Source of the DNA: Calycina herbarum
Taxonomy: Eukaryota > Ascomycota > Leotiomycetes > Helotiales > Pezizellaceae
Direction of reading: 5' to 3'
Length of the DNA: 64,000 nt
Assembly (NCBI GenBank): GCA_001414485.1
Contig: LLEY01000011.1
Span: forward strand, 62,001-126,000
The position numbers and the translations under genes were made by a program. A model generated the notes under the pieces. The model ran no database searches. It worked only from the letters and a program-made list of their open reading frames with translations, and was not told the DNA's origin. Shown here piece after piece: positions 34,008-46,589 of this stretch. Numbering within the stretch: position 1 is the first letter of the stretch; every line of letters starts with the position of its first letter.

Positions 34008-35868
34008 ACGTAGTATACTAGGACCTTGTGATTATTAGAACCTTGTGAATTTTTTCCTACCCTACTACTTTAAAATATAATAAAACTACTATAACATATT
34101 AAATTAATTAAAACTACTTAGAATCTAATAAACTAGATATATCTATAACTTCTTAACACGTCTATGTATTATAACTAGTTTTTCTATAAGTACTATAACG
34201 TCGCTGAGTCGTTTATCCTTTATCTTCTCTACTCTCTCTAGAGCGCTTATTACGTCGAACCTGCTTCTCCGTATTCTTCTAAGCTAATCCGTCCTATACA
34301 TCCTCTATAGTAAGTACACCTCCTTCTTAGATACGGGTATTTTTAGCCCCCCAGCGTTTACTAAGAGCTTTATTTACTGTTCGAAGTATACAGACCTCAG
34401 CTAATAAGAGGGTTACCTTATAAGCTAATCGCTCTATACCTTTTACTAACAAAGCGATTGTCTAGAAAATAGGTGTTAGCAAGCTTCCTTAGTAACGAGT
34501 AATACGATCCTTAATAAGAGTTGATTACAAAAGAGCTTCAGAAGGGTTACGAGGAGTCTAGGAGACCTAAGAGGTAGCGTCGGCAGAGGAGGGTCTAGTA
34601 AGTATAAGAGTCTATAACTTAATATCAAGCTTTAAGATCATAGTCTAGGGTTCTAGAAGTACTAGACCAGCTCTACAGAACCCAGCTTTAGCGTTTTAGG
34701 TTGTTATTAACTAGTTATAAGCTATATAAAACGTAAGAAAGAACTCGACCTTAGTAATATAGTTTATATAAGCCTTAATAAAGGTCTCGATTTAACGCCT
34801 ATATATACGTTTAAAAATACTAAAACACCTAACGTCGAGTAGCTAGGTTAGATAAGACGAATAAGGAGGTAGGTAAAGAGTAATAATATTATATAACTTA
34901 TAATACTCTTAGAATACTACCGATTTATAACTCTTATACCTATCTAGAACTAACATTCGATATAGCCCTTTTATATAACTACGAGTATACTTATCAAAGT
35001 ATTCTAGCTATTCTAAGCCTATCTTATTATTAGTCTATCTATTACTAGTTAGTTTAATAACCCAGTTATTAGGAAGACCGCTCTTAGTATACTAACTAGT
35101 AAGGTGATTTTTCTCTTAAACTACTAAGAATAGAGAGATGCTTAAACCCTCTCTATTAATACAGACAATTGCTATAGCCTATTCCCGATTGCCTAGCTAG
35201 ACAGCCTTACCTCTACTACGTCGATCAGCGCGTATAACAACTATTCCAGCGCAGATAACACCTATTATAAAACCAGTCTCGTCAAAGTTATAGAAATCGT
35301 AGTCTTAGATTCTATATTTCGCCTACATATTCTCTACTAGTCGAAACCACGCGCTAATTAGCTTAGGATCTTCGTATAAGGCCCTTTAGAAATCGTAAAC
35401 ACGATTAAAACACGTCTTTAGTTCTAGACGTCGTTGTATAAATCGTTATACCTAGTTCTTTCTAACGCGTTATCCTCTATACGACTCGAGTATATAATTT
35501 GCTATATATTCTATACTACCTAGCCAGAGTGTAAATCCTCTTATATCTAGATTAAGTATATTTTAAATAATCACCTCCTCTTCTATTATAGTTATTTTAT
35601 AATTTACTAGCTAGTGTTCGCTAAGAGTAGTTCGACCAGCTATTCTATTAGTAAGTATAGAATAAGGGACTTTATATAGCTTCGCAGCTTTACTACGGTT
35701 TATTTGTTTAGATAATCAAATAGCTTCAATAGCTAGGATAATTCGAGCTTCTTAGGTTTAAGATTCTATTAGGTAGTTGTTAAGAAAACGCGTGTTAAAG
35801 TTAAAGGTAGTAGAGTAGGGAAAAAATTCACAAGGTCCTAATAATCACGAGGTTCTAGTATACTACGT
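34008..35868 (-). mobile_element. Fot1/pogo-like DNA transposon (family B), complete, RIP-degraded
   Basis: It is 1,861 bp. Inverted ends start ACGTAGTATACTAG, each with a doubled AGGACCTTGTGA-type motif. TA at 34,006-34,007 and 35,869-35,870 is the target duplication. Length and end design equal family A (about 1,859 bp) but the repeats differ in sequence, so it is a related subfamily. The transposase is encoded on the minus strand. Confidence 0.9.
34200..35780 (-). pseudogene. Fot1-like transposase of element B, RIP-inactivated
   Basis: Reading from the right: the helix-turn-helix ARIILAIEAI...KAAKLYKVPYSILTNRI, then ELKTCFNRVYDF and DPKLISAWFRLVENM, the DDE domain DFYNFDETGFIIGVICAGIV (near 35,290), VCINREGLSISLFLVV, RMLVLDRYKSYKSV, and LLDVRCFSIFKRIY. 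Stops at Gln/Trp sites inactivate it. The relation to the transposase of family A is evident by eye. Boundaries are approximate. Confidence 0.8.
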
Positions 35869-37319
35869 TATACTCTTTTTACTTTCCTAAATCCCTTCTA
35901 GTTCTACTACGTAACGTATTACTTATAAGAAAGCTAGGAATACGTTCCTACTTTCCGAGATTATCTTCGATCCGTCTCTTATCCTTAGTCTACATATCGC
36001 CTTACTAGGCCTTATTCTTGCTAATAAAGCGTTTTTAGCTCTAAATCTTACGTCTACAAAGAAGATCAGTAGGTTAGATATTCGGCCTAGGTATAAGCAG
36101 CTGCTCTTATATTTAAAGCTAGAAAAGGCTAACATCTCTATCTTCCGCAAGTCTATTAAGACGCTCTTTAGATAGAAGATCTCGCCAGACTAGAAATTAC
36201 TATACTCTACACTCTTACCGTAGATAAAGAAGCTTAGTATACTTATAGGGTTTCTATAGATTACGCGCCTATACTATCTCTAATATAGTACAGGTAATAT
36301 ATTTAACTAGAGTAGTTTATCACTTGTCCCCTTTACCCCGTAGTAAGATATACTAACTATAGACGAATAGGTAACGTAAGCGATACGCTCTAGAATATAA
36401 TACTATAACACGCTAAGATTAACACCTTTATTAAGCACTACCTTCTACAGCGGGTTACTACTAATACTAGAGCTATTATCTCTAGCTATTAACCTTAGTA
36501 TAACCTAATATAGGCAGCCTATCAGATGACACGATAGATTAATCCTAACCGACTATAAGAACTTACGCTTAAGCAATCCCTATTAGTTAATTAAGATTCC
36601 TATATCTACTGTCTTACTATATAGCAAGAGAAGTAGAAACGCCGCTTCTAGAGAACAGTAATATAACAGCCTAGGTACCGAACCCTTAACTACAAGATTG
36701 TTAATATAAGACAGCGGCAAAGAGTTATACTTCTAAAGTAGGTTTAAGATTAGTAGGATCTAGAATACCTAGTTAATAAGATTAAGCTATAACTCTCTAG
36801 GCTTAAGTTCAACTAGGAAGTATAGACTACTCTAGACCTAGATAAGGATATGCCCTTAATCTAGAAGCGCTTAGTTAAGACGATAATAACTCTGCTAGGA
36901 GCGACCTTAAAAGAAGAGTTTCGCTAGTATAACACTACTATCGATACAGTCGCTACCTACTATACGTTCTAGGAAGAGGGGGCTGTTGCCCGACTACGTA
37001 GAAAGCTATCTAAGGAGACTAACCCGTAGCAGAAATCCGCTAAGGCTAAGAAGCAAGTACTAAGTACTACTATATTATCAGTGTTTATAGAGAAGAGACT
37101 AACTATCTACTTTATATACTTAGAAGAGGAAAACTTACTATTTAAGAAGCGTATATATTTATTTACAAGTCTAGAAGACCTTACTAAGTACTTTAAGCAG
37201 AAGTATTTATCTAATATTAGAGAAGGAGATAGAGTCAGGTATAATATCTATCGAATGTCTTTAAAGTATAAAATACACCTTTAGAATCATATAGCAAGGA
37301 TTTACAAGACGGTTTCTTA

Positions 37320-38900
37320 ATTATTAAGTAGATTTAGAGTCTATTATAAAACTACCTCTCTATTTTATAAACTATATAATTTTATACTATACTTTCTTAT
37401 CTTCTATATAGTCTACTAAGAAGGATTAAAGCTACTAATTATTAAATATAACTACTTACTAAGGATTTCTTAAAACTTTTTTAGAGGATAATTAGAGGTA
37501 TAGAGTATTCTATTAACTTTTCGACTAAGATATAGTTATTTTTTAAAGTTATAACTGCTTATTACTTATATTTTCTTCTTAGTTTAATTTTATAATATTA
37601 TTTATTTAGAGGATTAAGTATCTTATAGACTAGTATAAAAAATATTAAGAGACGTAACTATCTTTTATTATAAATTATTAACGTATTAAATATATATAGT
37701 TATATAATCTTAGTATATCGAAATTCTATATATAATATAGAGAAATCTAATTTTATATCCTTTTTATTCGTATTTTTTTAAATATCCTCTTTATATAATT
37801 ATACTCTTTAAAATGCTCCTAGCCGAGCCGGGCTTCTAAGAGCTCTAATCTCTTAGAAACTTTCTTCTAGAAATCGTAAGTTCCTAGAGAAAAGCTCTTA
37901 GGAGACGTTATCTCTTAAGAGCTATAACGTCCTAGAATTATAGTCCTAGGTTCCCTAGGTTCCTAGATTCCCTGTTCTAGGACAATTGTCTTAGGAACTA
38001 GGAGATCCTAGGCGATAATAGTAATTAGAAGGAGGCTCTTAGAAACCCGTAGCTCCTAAGACAGTATTATATCTAGGACGAAGCTTCTAGAAGGGTACGA
38101 CTTCTAGGAAAATGCTCCTAGGTTTCTATGTCTCTTAAGAGAAAAAAATAATAGCTAAGAATTAGGATTTAACTAGGTAGATATAGGGTATAAAGTTTAT
38201 ATATTCCTTAAGTACTCCTTCCTAGTTATTCTAAGGCTAGTTGATATATCCCTGGGTAGATATAGTAGTAAGAGGTTTAAAGTTATTAGTAATATATATA
38301 TTAATAGCTATATAAATAGAGAAGGGATAGTTAAACTTAAGTAATAAAAGCTTAGGTTAAAGAATTTTATCTTAATATAATATTAATCTTAGAATATAAT
38401 TTAGTTTCTCCTCTAAATTAATCGCTAATAAGAACTTTCTACTAATAGGAATTATAATAAATAAGCTAGCTAATCTAAATCCGAAATAACATACTCTTAA
38501 GTTATAGTTTTACCTTCTAGTTCTTATGTTCTAGAATGTAAAATCGCGATATTTAGGTCTATAAAAAAGGCTAGCTATTCTATATGTTTTCCTATCTTCT
38601 ATACTAGACTATCTTTAAATAATTATATATATATTTAATAATCCTAAACTAATAGAACTAATCGAGATATCTTAGTCTCTAAGTTAGTTATAAGCTTGTT
38701 CTACTATCTTTAAAGCTTAAATTCTACTTAAGAGTTAACCGGATAAAGATCTAATCCTAGACTAGAATAACTTATCTTTATCTTTAATAGTTCTTAGTAG
38801 TAATACACCTACCTACGTATTAGCTTAATAAATGAGGATAAGCCTTTAAGTAGAGTAACGAGTCTGATAATTACGCCCGGGGTTTAAATTATATTATTTA
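37320..38900. other. AT-rich block with repeat cluster, no gene recognised
   Basis: Immediately after the recombinase the sequence is strongly AT-rich; apart from the CCTAGG-type repeat cluster at 37,805-38,140 nothing is recognised. Confidence 0.5.
37805..38140. repeat. Cluster of CTCCTAGGA-type short palindromic repeats (left)
   Basis: About 15-20 variants of TCCTAGGA, CTCTTAGAA and TTCTAGGA lie within 330 bp in both orientations, often as CCTAGG palindromes. A similar but shorter cluster occurs at 45,195-45,380. Confidence 0.6.
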
Positions 38901-38924
38901 GAGTAGAATCGCTGAAGAAGGTTA

Positions 38925-41000
38925 TTAGAGAGTTAAAGAAAAGGAAGAGGAGAGAGGAAATTCCAACTTTAAGTATATAGTATAGAGAAGTTATATTAAC
39001 TATATAATAGGACGGTCTCGGAGGTACGTAAGTAAATACGACGATGAGATACGCGAATATAGTAGTAGCTATAGCGAATATACTATCTATAATCTTATAT
39101 ACGATATATACGTTTATAAAGCTATATATAGAGAGATATTTAATATATCTAGTAGTAGATTCGAGACTATTTTATAAAAGTAAACATTTTACTAGAAATA
39201 CTATACTATTTAGGGAATATTAACAAAAATAGTAGAAGTAAGCTTTGAATTAAAACTTATAAAAGCTTTTTAACTAGGTAATATAGAATTTATTTATATA
39301 GGCTTTAGTCGACGGCTTTTTAAGATAAGATTATAGAGAAAGGTAAAGTTTAGAGAGTACTTTCTATCGCTATAGGAGATATAGGAAGAACTACTAGTCT
39401 CTATAGGAATTCGTCTAATAGTCTAAAAAATTTAGTAAGAATACTACTAAAACTCGATCGCTTTAGAAATTTATAATAAATTAACTATATATCCGACTAT
39501 ACTTATATATAAAAGGTAATATTAGTAGATATATATATACTATATATCTCGAGATTTAGACGTAGATAGTTGATTTAGAAAAGTTTTTATTTTTTTAGTA
39601 GTGTTTTCGCCTACTTTTTATATTAGACGAATTCCTATAAAGACTAGTAAACGTCGGATTTCGCCGGTTAGCGAAGTTAGAATACTACTAGGCAGATAGT
39701 ATACTATAATATAGGTTCCTTATATAAAGTTAATAAGCAGGGTTATTTTTTCTAAGAGTGTTAAGCTTAGTCACTTATAATCTCTTTGAATATTACTATA
39801 TAAGAGCTATAATATTAGTACTAAAAATAGCTAAGATAGTCTATACTAATAATTTTTTTAGATAGAAGAGACGAAACCGATTTTACAAGCAGCTATAAAG
39901 GCTTTTTTCCTAGTATAAAGTTATCGTACTTATAAACTTAAGAGTAAGACGTAGAAATAGATAAGAATTAGTACTACTTTACGATAATAATTAGTAGCGG
40001 TATATTAGAGTATATCTAAGCAGGGGTACACAGCTATAAGGGTCTAAAAATAGACTCTGCTAAAAATAATTAGGTAAAAAATTAGCGATACCTAATTCGC
40101 CTTTTACTATAGTATTCTTCTAAGAATTATAAGAGAAGGCTTAGAAAGTTATATATATACTATAATTAAATAAGAGGATATAGATATAACTATAATAAGA
40201 AGGTTCTAGGCTTTAAGCTCTGTTACTTTAATTGTCTATAGTTGTCTAAATATTAACTAAAGTAAAATATATAAGAGTATATTTTTCTTAGTTAGAACTA
40301 CTAGGAAATATAGTCTATATAGTACATAGATAGAGTATATATAAGTTCAGTGTTGATAATAAAGTAGCTATTATTATCTTATAGCGTATATAAGAAAATG
40401 TCTTATTTAAGCGCTACTACTGTCTCTTTACTTCGAAGGTAGAGATAACGTCTATCTCTACGTACTAGATTTATTCGAACAAAAGTAGGTAGTATATAAA
40501 ATACCGTATCTTAATAAGTAAGAGAAAGGATTTATCGCTCTTCGCTAATATTATAATTATAGCCACGTATTTTAATTACGTATTTTATTAATACTATATA
40601 ATATATTATACTATAAATAGTTCCGACTAAGTATATAGTTTCGTCTATTATCTAATACTCGTATCAGTGCCTAACCAGACCGCTAACTTATAAGACTTTA
40701 AACAGTAGCTCTTTCTTCTACTACGAGATAGCCGAAGAGGCTATTCTTAACCGTAGTATAGCTTCAAGCCTTCTATAGAACCTCCTACTATAGTATAACC
40801 GAAGAACAGGTCTTCAACGGTGATACGGCTTTAAGCCTTCTATATTAGTCGGGGAATCTATTTATAGAAGATTTATAACATTCGTAGAGCGATAACGGTT
40901 TCCTACTATTTAATATACTGTTTCTTAGAATATAGAACAACAGGTCGGGGAGTCAGCTAGACAACGAGGGCTGTATAAGATCGAGAGTACTACGCTAATG
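38925..41000 (+). pseudogene. Unidentified long coding relic, RIP-degraded
   Basis: In one plus-strand frame nearly all interruptions are TAG/TAA at positions that would be Gln or Trp. The implied protein exceeds 500 residues (for example YVSKYDDEIREY, EIYNKLTIYPTILIYKRQYQ, SSYKGFFPSIKLSYL, VLGFKLCYFNCLQLSKY). The frame appears to continue or switch beyond 40,400. I do not recognise the family. It lies 1.6 kb downstream of the DUF3435 gene on the same strand, so it could be cargo of the same element. Confidence 0.4.
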
Positions 41001-42179
41001 TCTTAATACTCGTAAATCATATAAAAACTCCTTAGTTATATATATTAATCATGGAATATAGGAGCTAACACTCTATATTTCGTTTATAATATCTCTAGCA
41101 GCTATTAAAGAGTAAGTAGGTTAGAGAGTACGTTACTAAAGAGGTTCTTAGACTCTTACAGTTGTCGATCTAAATACTCGAATTATAGATAGGCTACCTA
41201 TCTTTAACGTCCTTACTAAGATAGATTACTATAGAGTTAAAGATCTATATAGAAAATCGAATTAATACTATATATATTACTATATTTATCTATAGAAGGT
41301 CTTAGAATAAGAGATTATTAGTTACTAAGAATAGAATAATCTTACTTAAAATAAAAATTAGTATAATAATATTATCCTACCCGCTTTTAGAGAAAATGCT
41401 ATATCTAGACCTCTAGAAGAAGAGACTTCTAGCTTACTAGCTACTATGAATCAGCTCTCTTATACGTTTCTCTTAAGAATATTACATAGGACATAGCTAA
41501 TTAAAAAAGTTTATAACTACTCCGACCTCTTTAACCTAACACACTCTTTTTACGACAACTTAGACTCGTCGAACGAAGGAATCACTTATTACTTTAATAA
41601 GGAATTAGAAAACAATACTAATAATAAAGTAGAGGAGGCTAATATAGCTAATAATATGTTAAAAATTATTAAGAACGATTAGTAAAATTAGAAATTAAAT
41701 AAACTTCTTATTTACTTATAAATTATAGAATTTCAGGTTAAGACTATATTAGAGGCATTTGAAAGAGGTACTATAAGTAGAAGCTACGAATAAATATAAG
41801 AGAGGAGGGTAGTAGATTCGTCTATACCTTGTTTATATAAGAGGAACTATAATTAATAAAAACAGATAAGACTAGGCTTTTACTACTGCTCTAACAGTTG
41901 ATTAATTATAAAAATAATGTCTTTATAACTAGATTTCGAGTCTAGACTGATTTTAAAGCGATATTACTTATCCTGTTAAGTAACTATAACTAGAGAGTCT
42001 GTTTATTTAATTTATAAAGGTAATACACCTCTACCTAGTATACTAATAAGTCGACGTGCTTACTTAGAGCTAACGAAGAGTCTTCCTCTCTCTAAATAAC
42101 TTTTTACATAGAGTGGAGGACCTTATATAGAGGGGAAGTTTAGATATAATAGTAAAAAATAGGTAAAATAATTAATAAG

Positions 42180-43240
42180 GTACTATATCTACTTTTAGAT
42201 CGCTTTCTAACTGCTCGCCTTAGCTGATAGTCCTTCCTTACTATAGGACTTATCTGCCTTCTCTGTTTTCCTCTGTATCCTCTGTTCCTTCTCTATAACC
42301 TTCTTCTTATCTAATATTATAAGCTGTTTGTCTAGTATTCTCTAACGATACTTCCGCTTTATTCGTATAGGCTTTATACTCTATAGTAGTATTAACTTAT
42401 CGTTCTACTTCTCTACTTTAGCTGGTAATATATATAGTGTTTTAGGACTAACTATAACAGAGTAATCGAGAAGCTTATTAGATAGTACTCGGATAGCGAA
42501 GTTATTAAGAGAGAGCTCGAGGCTAGGTAATAAAAGAATAGGATTGTCTTCAGCGTCTCTAAAAAGCTACTCTATATTAGTAATATCGCTAATTGTTAAG
42601 ATATATACTTACCTTAATATTAAGCTCCTAGATAACTTCGCTCTTAGACTACCTATCGTAGCCTAGTAACGTCTTTAACTACTAGATTGAAATACTAGCT
42701 TCCTTTGACTTCTTATATTCTAAATCAATTCTAACTATTACTTTAATTTCACTATCTAATATAACTAGGTAGTTTTTAGCTAGGTTAATTAAGCTCCTCC
42801 ACTTCTATAAATGTAGTATCCTTATAATAGAACCTTATATCAGGTATATACTTGAACTTTTTACCGTCCTCTTCGAAGTATATTACGCCGCTTACTAAAC
42901 TAATTTTGTTAACGAATAGCTACGTCTCCGCTTAATTCTTTTTTAAACTCTTAAATCTCTTCTTAATCTCTATAACTAGTTTAGACGCAAAGGTGTCGTA
43001 TAACGTCGTTGTTAATAGAATAATAAGTTCGCTACGAATAAGATTATAATTATATCTATAAACTACTATTAGTATTCTATATAGACCTATTAATATGTCT
43101 ATTACTTATCTAACTCTATCTTTAACGTATTCCTAGAGTTTTACGCCGTCTTTTAGTCGACGTTATAAGTCCTTATACTCTCTACTATCGAGCTTATATA
43201 CTGTCTAAGGTTCTTAAGATAGATAGCAGTTCTAACATCT
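42180..43240 (-). pseudogene. Unidentified protein relic, RIP-degraded
   Basis: The minus-strand frame, read across RIP stops, gives IYFEEDGKKFKYIPDIRFYY, then after a frame change (possible intron) NYLVILDSEIKVIVRIDLEYK, KSKEASISI, LLLPSLELSLNNFAIRVL and a basic C-terminus (KRKYR, KKKVIEKEQRIQRKTEKADK). A short intron near 42,790 is likely. The DSEIKVIVRIDLEYK part has the look of a nuclease-fold beta sheet, but I cannot name a family. Confidence 0.4.
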
Positions 43241-46200
43241 TATAAAAACGTGAAGAATCGTTGTAACACGACCTGAGAATTTAGCGTCGGTAGTAAAGAG
43301 TAGTGTTAGAGGGCTGTTAACGATGCTTCTTAGAGGTGTAATTTGTTTGAATAATTCTAGTAGCGCTATAGGCGTTGTAGTAAGGAAGTCTAAGGTAGAT
43401 AATATGTTTAGATAACTGAGGGGGTAAGAGAGACCGAATTTTAGACGTAGTTCCGGCTAGTTAGCCTTATACCTAAGGTGTTATAATTTTACTATAAATT
43501 AGAGTATAAATATTAAGAGGTCGGGTTATACTAACTAAAATCGTTATTCGCTTTAATTAGAAGTATAGATCTATATAGCGATTATATAGAAAATCGCGCG
43601 CTATATTAGCTATAAGGCTAATAACGATTTCCTATATAGTGATAAGACTCTAGAGCTCGGATAAGGACCCTTTATTAAGTATTAGAGGTAGTATAAGCTC
43701 TGTAGTAGAGCTGTAGTAGAGGAACTCTATTATATAATAAAAAGACTCTTTGTAAATCAGGTGTAAGAGCGATAATAATAACGTGATATTCTAGTAGAAG
43801 AGGTTTTAGGTGTCCGGGAGTAGCTATAGAATATAACTTATAAAATATTATAAGGTGTATTAAGATATATATAGATTTTAAGATACTTAGAGTTAAAGTA
43901 CCTGTTATTTTTTCTAGTATATAGAGATAGACGTTACTAAAGTAAACATCGATTAAGAGCTAGCAGGGGTTTTATAATTCTAGGAATTATAAAGCCCTGT
44001 CTAGTCTTATAAAAAAGAATAAAAAGTAAATAGAATCGTATATCGTGAGAATAAGTGGTACTATAAAGAGGCTTATAGAGCTTAGTCTATTTTTAAATCT
44101 AAAGAGGTCTAAATCTAGCTCTTTATTACTTGTATTTAAGAGAGCCGATTTAGGCCCTCTATTACCTAATTAAGTCCTTCCCTCGGCTAAGGTTTTAGAG
44201 AGTTAAGAGTTTAAATACAGCTCTTACTACTTTGGTTTAGAGAGGATCGATTCAGGCCTCTTATTATATAACTAAACTATATACTTAAAATCGGCTTTTA
44301 TACCTCTATTAGCTACTAATACGAAAGTCTTTAAAGACAACTATTAGAATAAAGAGTCTTTAATAAAACACGTTCTAAAGTAATAGACGACTCTTAAATA
44401 CGTTAGGCTTAATACTTAAAGTATATTAAAACTGATCTAAGTAGATTACCTTTTAGTATTAATAGATAATATAAACGTTAAACGAAACGATAAAGAGAAA
44501 AAAAGAAAAAGAAAGAATAAGGGAATAAATAGAAGAAAGGATACTTTAATTAAGAAAGCTTACGAATTAGAGGGATTCGATAGTATCGACGTAGCTTTGA
44601 TTATTTTTAAGTATAGTTGATATACTACGTATAGATCTAGGGACTATATATCGTGGCTACTATCTATAGCAGAGATAGTAAGTAAGGTAATTACTTATTT
44701 AAAATATACGACTAGTGCTAATACTTAATCTAGTAAACTGTCTATTCTCTTCTAAAGAATCTATTACTAGGAGATATTAAGAAGCGCGTTTCTAAATATA
44801 CTAAAGAAAACAAATTACCTTAGAAAAAGAGAGACGGAAGAATAGTAGGTAAACTACCTACTGTTTTATAACAGGGATAATAGAGCGTCGACTTAGAGAT
44901 AGTAGTCTTTAGAAAGCTTTAACGTATCCTACTAGGGATTAAGAGTTTAGGCGTGATATTAGAGAGGATATTATAGGAGGACATTGCTATTAGAGGTGTT
45001 GATATTAGACGTTAAATACGTAATAAGAGTAGAGATCTAGCGCTCTTAATTCAAGCTTAGAATAGAAACTTTGAATATAGCTATATTACTAAATCAGTTA
45101 TATATTTCTAATCAAAGTTAGGTAACCACGGGTTAAGTAGTAAGAGTTCGAATAGACGAAAAGGCTTAAGATATATAGTATAATAATATTATATATAAGA
45201 ATATAGAAGATTCTAGGAACTAAATTACTTCTAGAAACTTTCGTCTCAGGAGTTGAAACGATCCTATAAGCTTATAAGCTTCTAGGATCTTTGCTCCTAG
45301 AATCTACTATAATCCTAGAAGCCTTCCTCCTAGGAGCCCTGCTATTCCTAGAAGTATATAGGTTCCTAGAATCATCGAGGAGCTGTTTATAGAGAAGGCT
45401 GTTTCTGGATATAGTTTATAGAAAAGTGAGGCTGTATTACCTATAACACTCTTCTCGAGAATAGGGGAGAAATATCGATTAAATCGTTGTAGGCTTAGAC
45501 GAGAGAGTTTTTAGAATGTCCTAGAGAGAAGAGAGAGTTAGTATATAAATTTCTCTATAAAAAGAGGTAAACTAGATATTATAGACTAGTAACTGTATTT
45601 AAATAAGATATTTCTAAAGAGAATTAAAAGTCTATTATCTGAAAGATATAGTTTATAAAGGATTATAATAACTAAGTTTTAAAGTAGACTATACGACGAG
45701 GTGATATCTAGACTCGAATTAGTAAAAATCGATACTGCTGATACGGTAATCCTCTTACATCGGCGTATTATAATATAGGTATTTAAGTTAAAAGCTAGTC
45801 GGAAATTTTAGCCTCGGATAGCTGCTTAGATAACCTGTTAAGAGCTGTTTAGTAGAGACGCTAGAATAGCGTATCGTATTAGCTAGTTACTACTGACTTA
45901 AGAGTACGAAGTATTATAGCTTATAAGATAACTACTGCTGAGGTAAGCCTTAACGTAGAAACGCGATATTAGCTGTAATATATGTAATTAGCTGACTAAG
46001 ATAAGCGAACTATAGTAATACTCGGTAGGATAATTTCACCGCGTCTTCAGTTATATAGTAAGACGTCATAGGATTACTAGGGACTAGAAGTAGCTCTGTC
46101 TGAAATAGAAAGTGTTTCTACCTCTAGTTTAAGATTAGAGAGATAGTTCTGTTTAGTCTGTTTATAATATCTTCTAACTACTTAAGATCGAGGCTTTCAG

Positions 46201-46580
46201 CTATTCGATAGGTTACGATTTAATCAAAGTAGTTCTCGTTATAAGTTATAGCTGCTATAGCGTATAATAAAAATTTGAAATAACGCCTTAGATAAGCGAG
46301 TAGACAATTATAGACAGTTAGTATACTCGGCTCGGCCCTTCTTACACTACCTCCGAAAGGTATATCGATAACTTATATCCCGTTTACTTTATATAGGAAT
46401 AGATATAGGTTAATAAAGCAGTTGCTTATTAATAATACTAGTAAGGTAACGAGGGAGGATATATTATATTACTAAAGGAAGATATAAGGCGTAGCAAAGC
46501 GACTAAAGGTAATTGTTACTATAGATAAGTTAAATTATTATATTATTATAGACTATCTAAAATATATAGATCTTTCTAAT
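43240..46580. other. AT-rich block, no gene recognised
   Basis: It contains two diverged 60-bp direct repeats (about 44,110-44,170 and 44,215-44,275, sharing GAGAGGATCGATT-like and AGGCCTCTTATTA-like motifs) and the second CCTAGG-type cluster (45,195-45,380). No coherent frame was identified. Confidence 0.4.
45195..45380. repeat. Cluster of TCCTAGAA-type short palindromic repeats (right)
   Basis: At least ten copies of TCCTAGAA/TTCTAGGA variants, including CTCCTAGGAGC, occur in 185 bp. They match the motif of the cluster at 37,805-38,140. Confidence 0.55.
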
Positions 46581-46589
46581 TGAAGTACT

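Larger units (their letters stand above)
32729..37320 (+). pseudogene. DUF3435-family tyrosine recombinase with C-terminal C2H2 fingers, RIP-inactivated and interrupted
   Basis: Read across TAG/TAA at Gln and Trp sites, the frame gives an acidic N-terminus (DSESCFDTEDEYKETDDD, about 33,035-33,085), a helical region, and the DUF3435 core: LAFFYYLAAFSRNRPLVVLN (33,825-33,880) and LIKFTYEFTKQYLSIKD before the insertion. After it come NTFLLSEIIFDPSLILS (35,940-36,000), NTFIKHYLLQRVTTNTRAII (36,420-36,480) and AAYQMTR. Two C2H2 fingers follow at about 37,090-37,290 (IYFIYLEEENL..., RVRYNIYRMSL), in which Cys and His have become Tyr. DUF3435 proteins are fungal tyrosine recombinases and include the captains that mobilise Starship giant elements. 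A Fot1-like element sits at 34,008-35,868, possibly within an intron. The start at 32,729 (MDALHPLVT) is the best in-frame ATG. Confidence 0.75.

Noticed and set aside
35923..36150. 75-codon minus-strand frame
   Set aside because: Antisense to the DUF3435 relic, whose plus-strand frame carries the family motifs.
37805..38140. CRISPR-like array
   Set aside because: Repeats are 8-10 bp, variable and irregularly spaced, in a eukaryotic genome; not a CRISPR.
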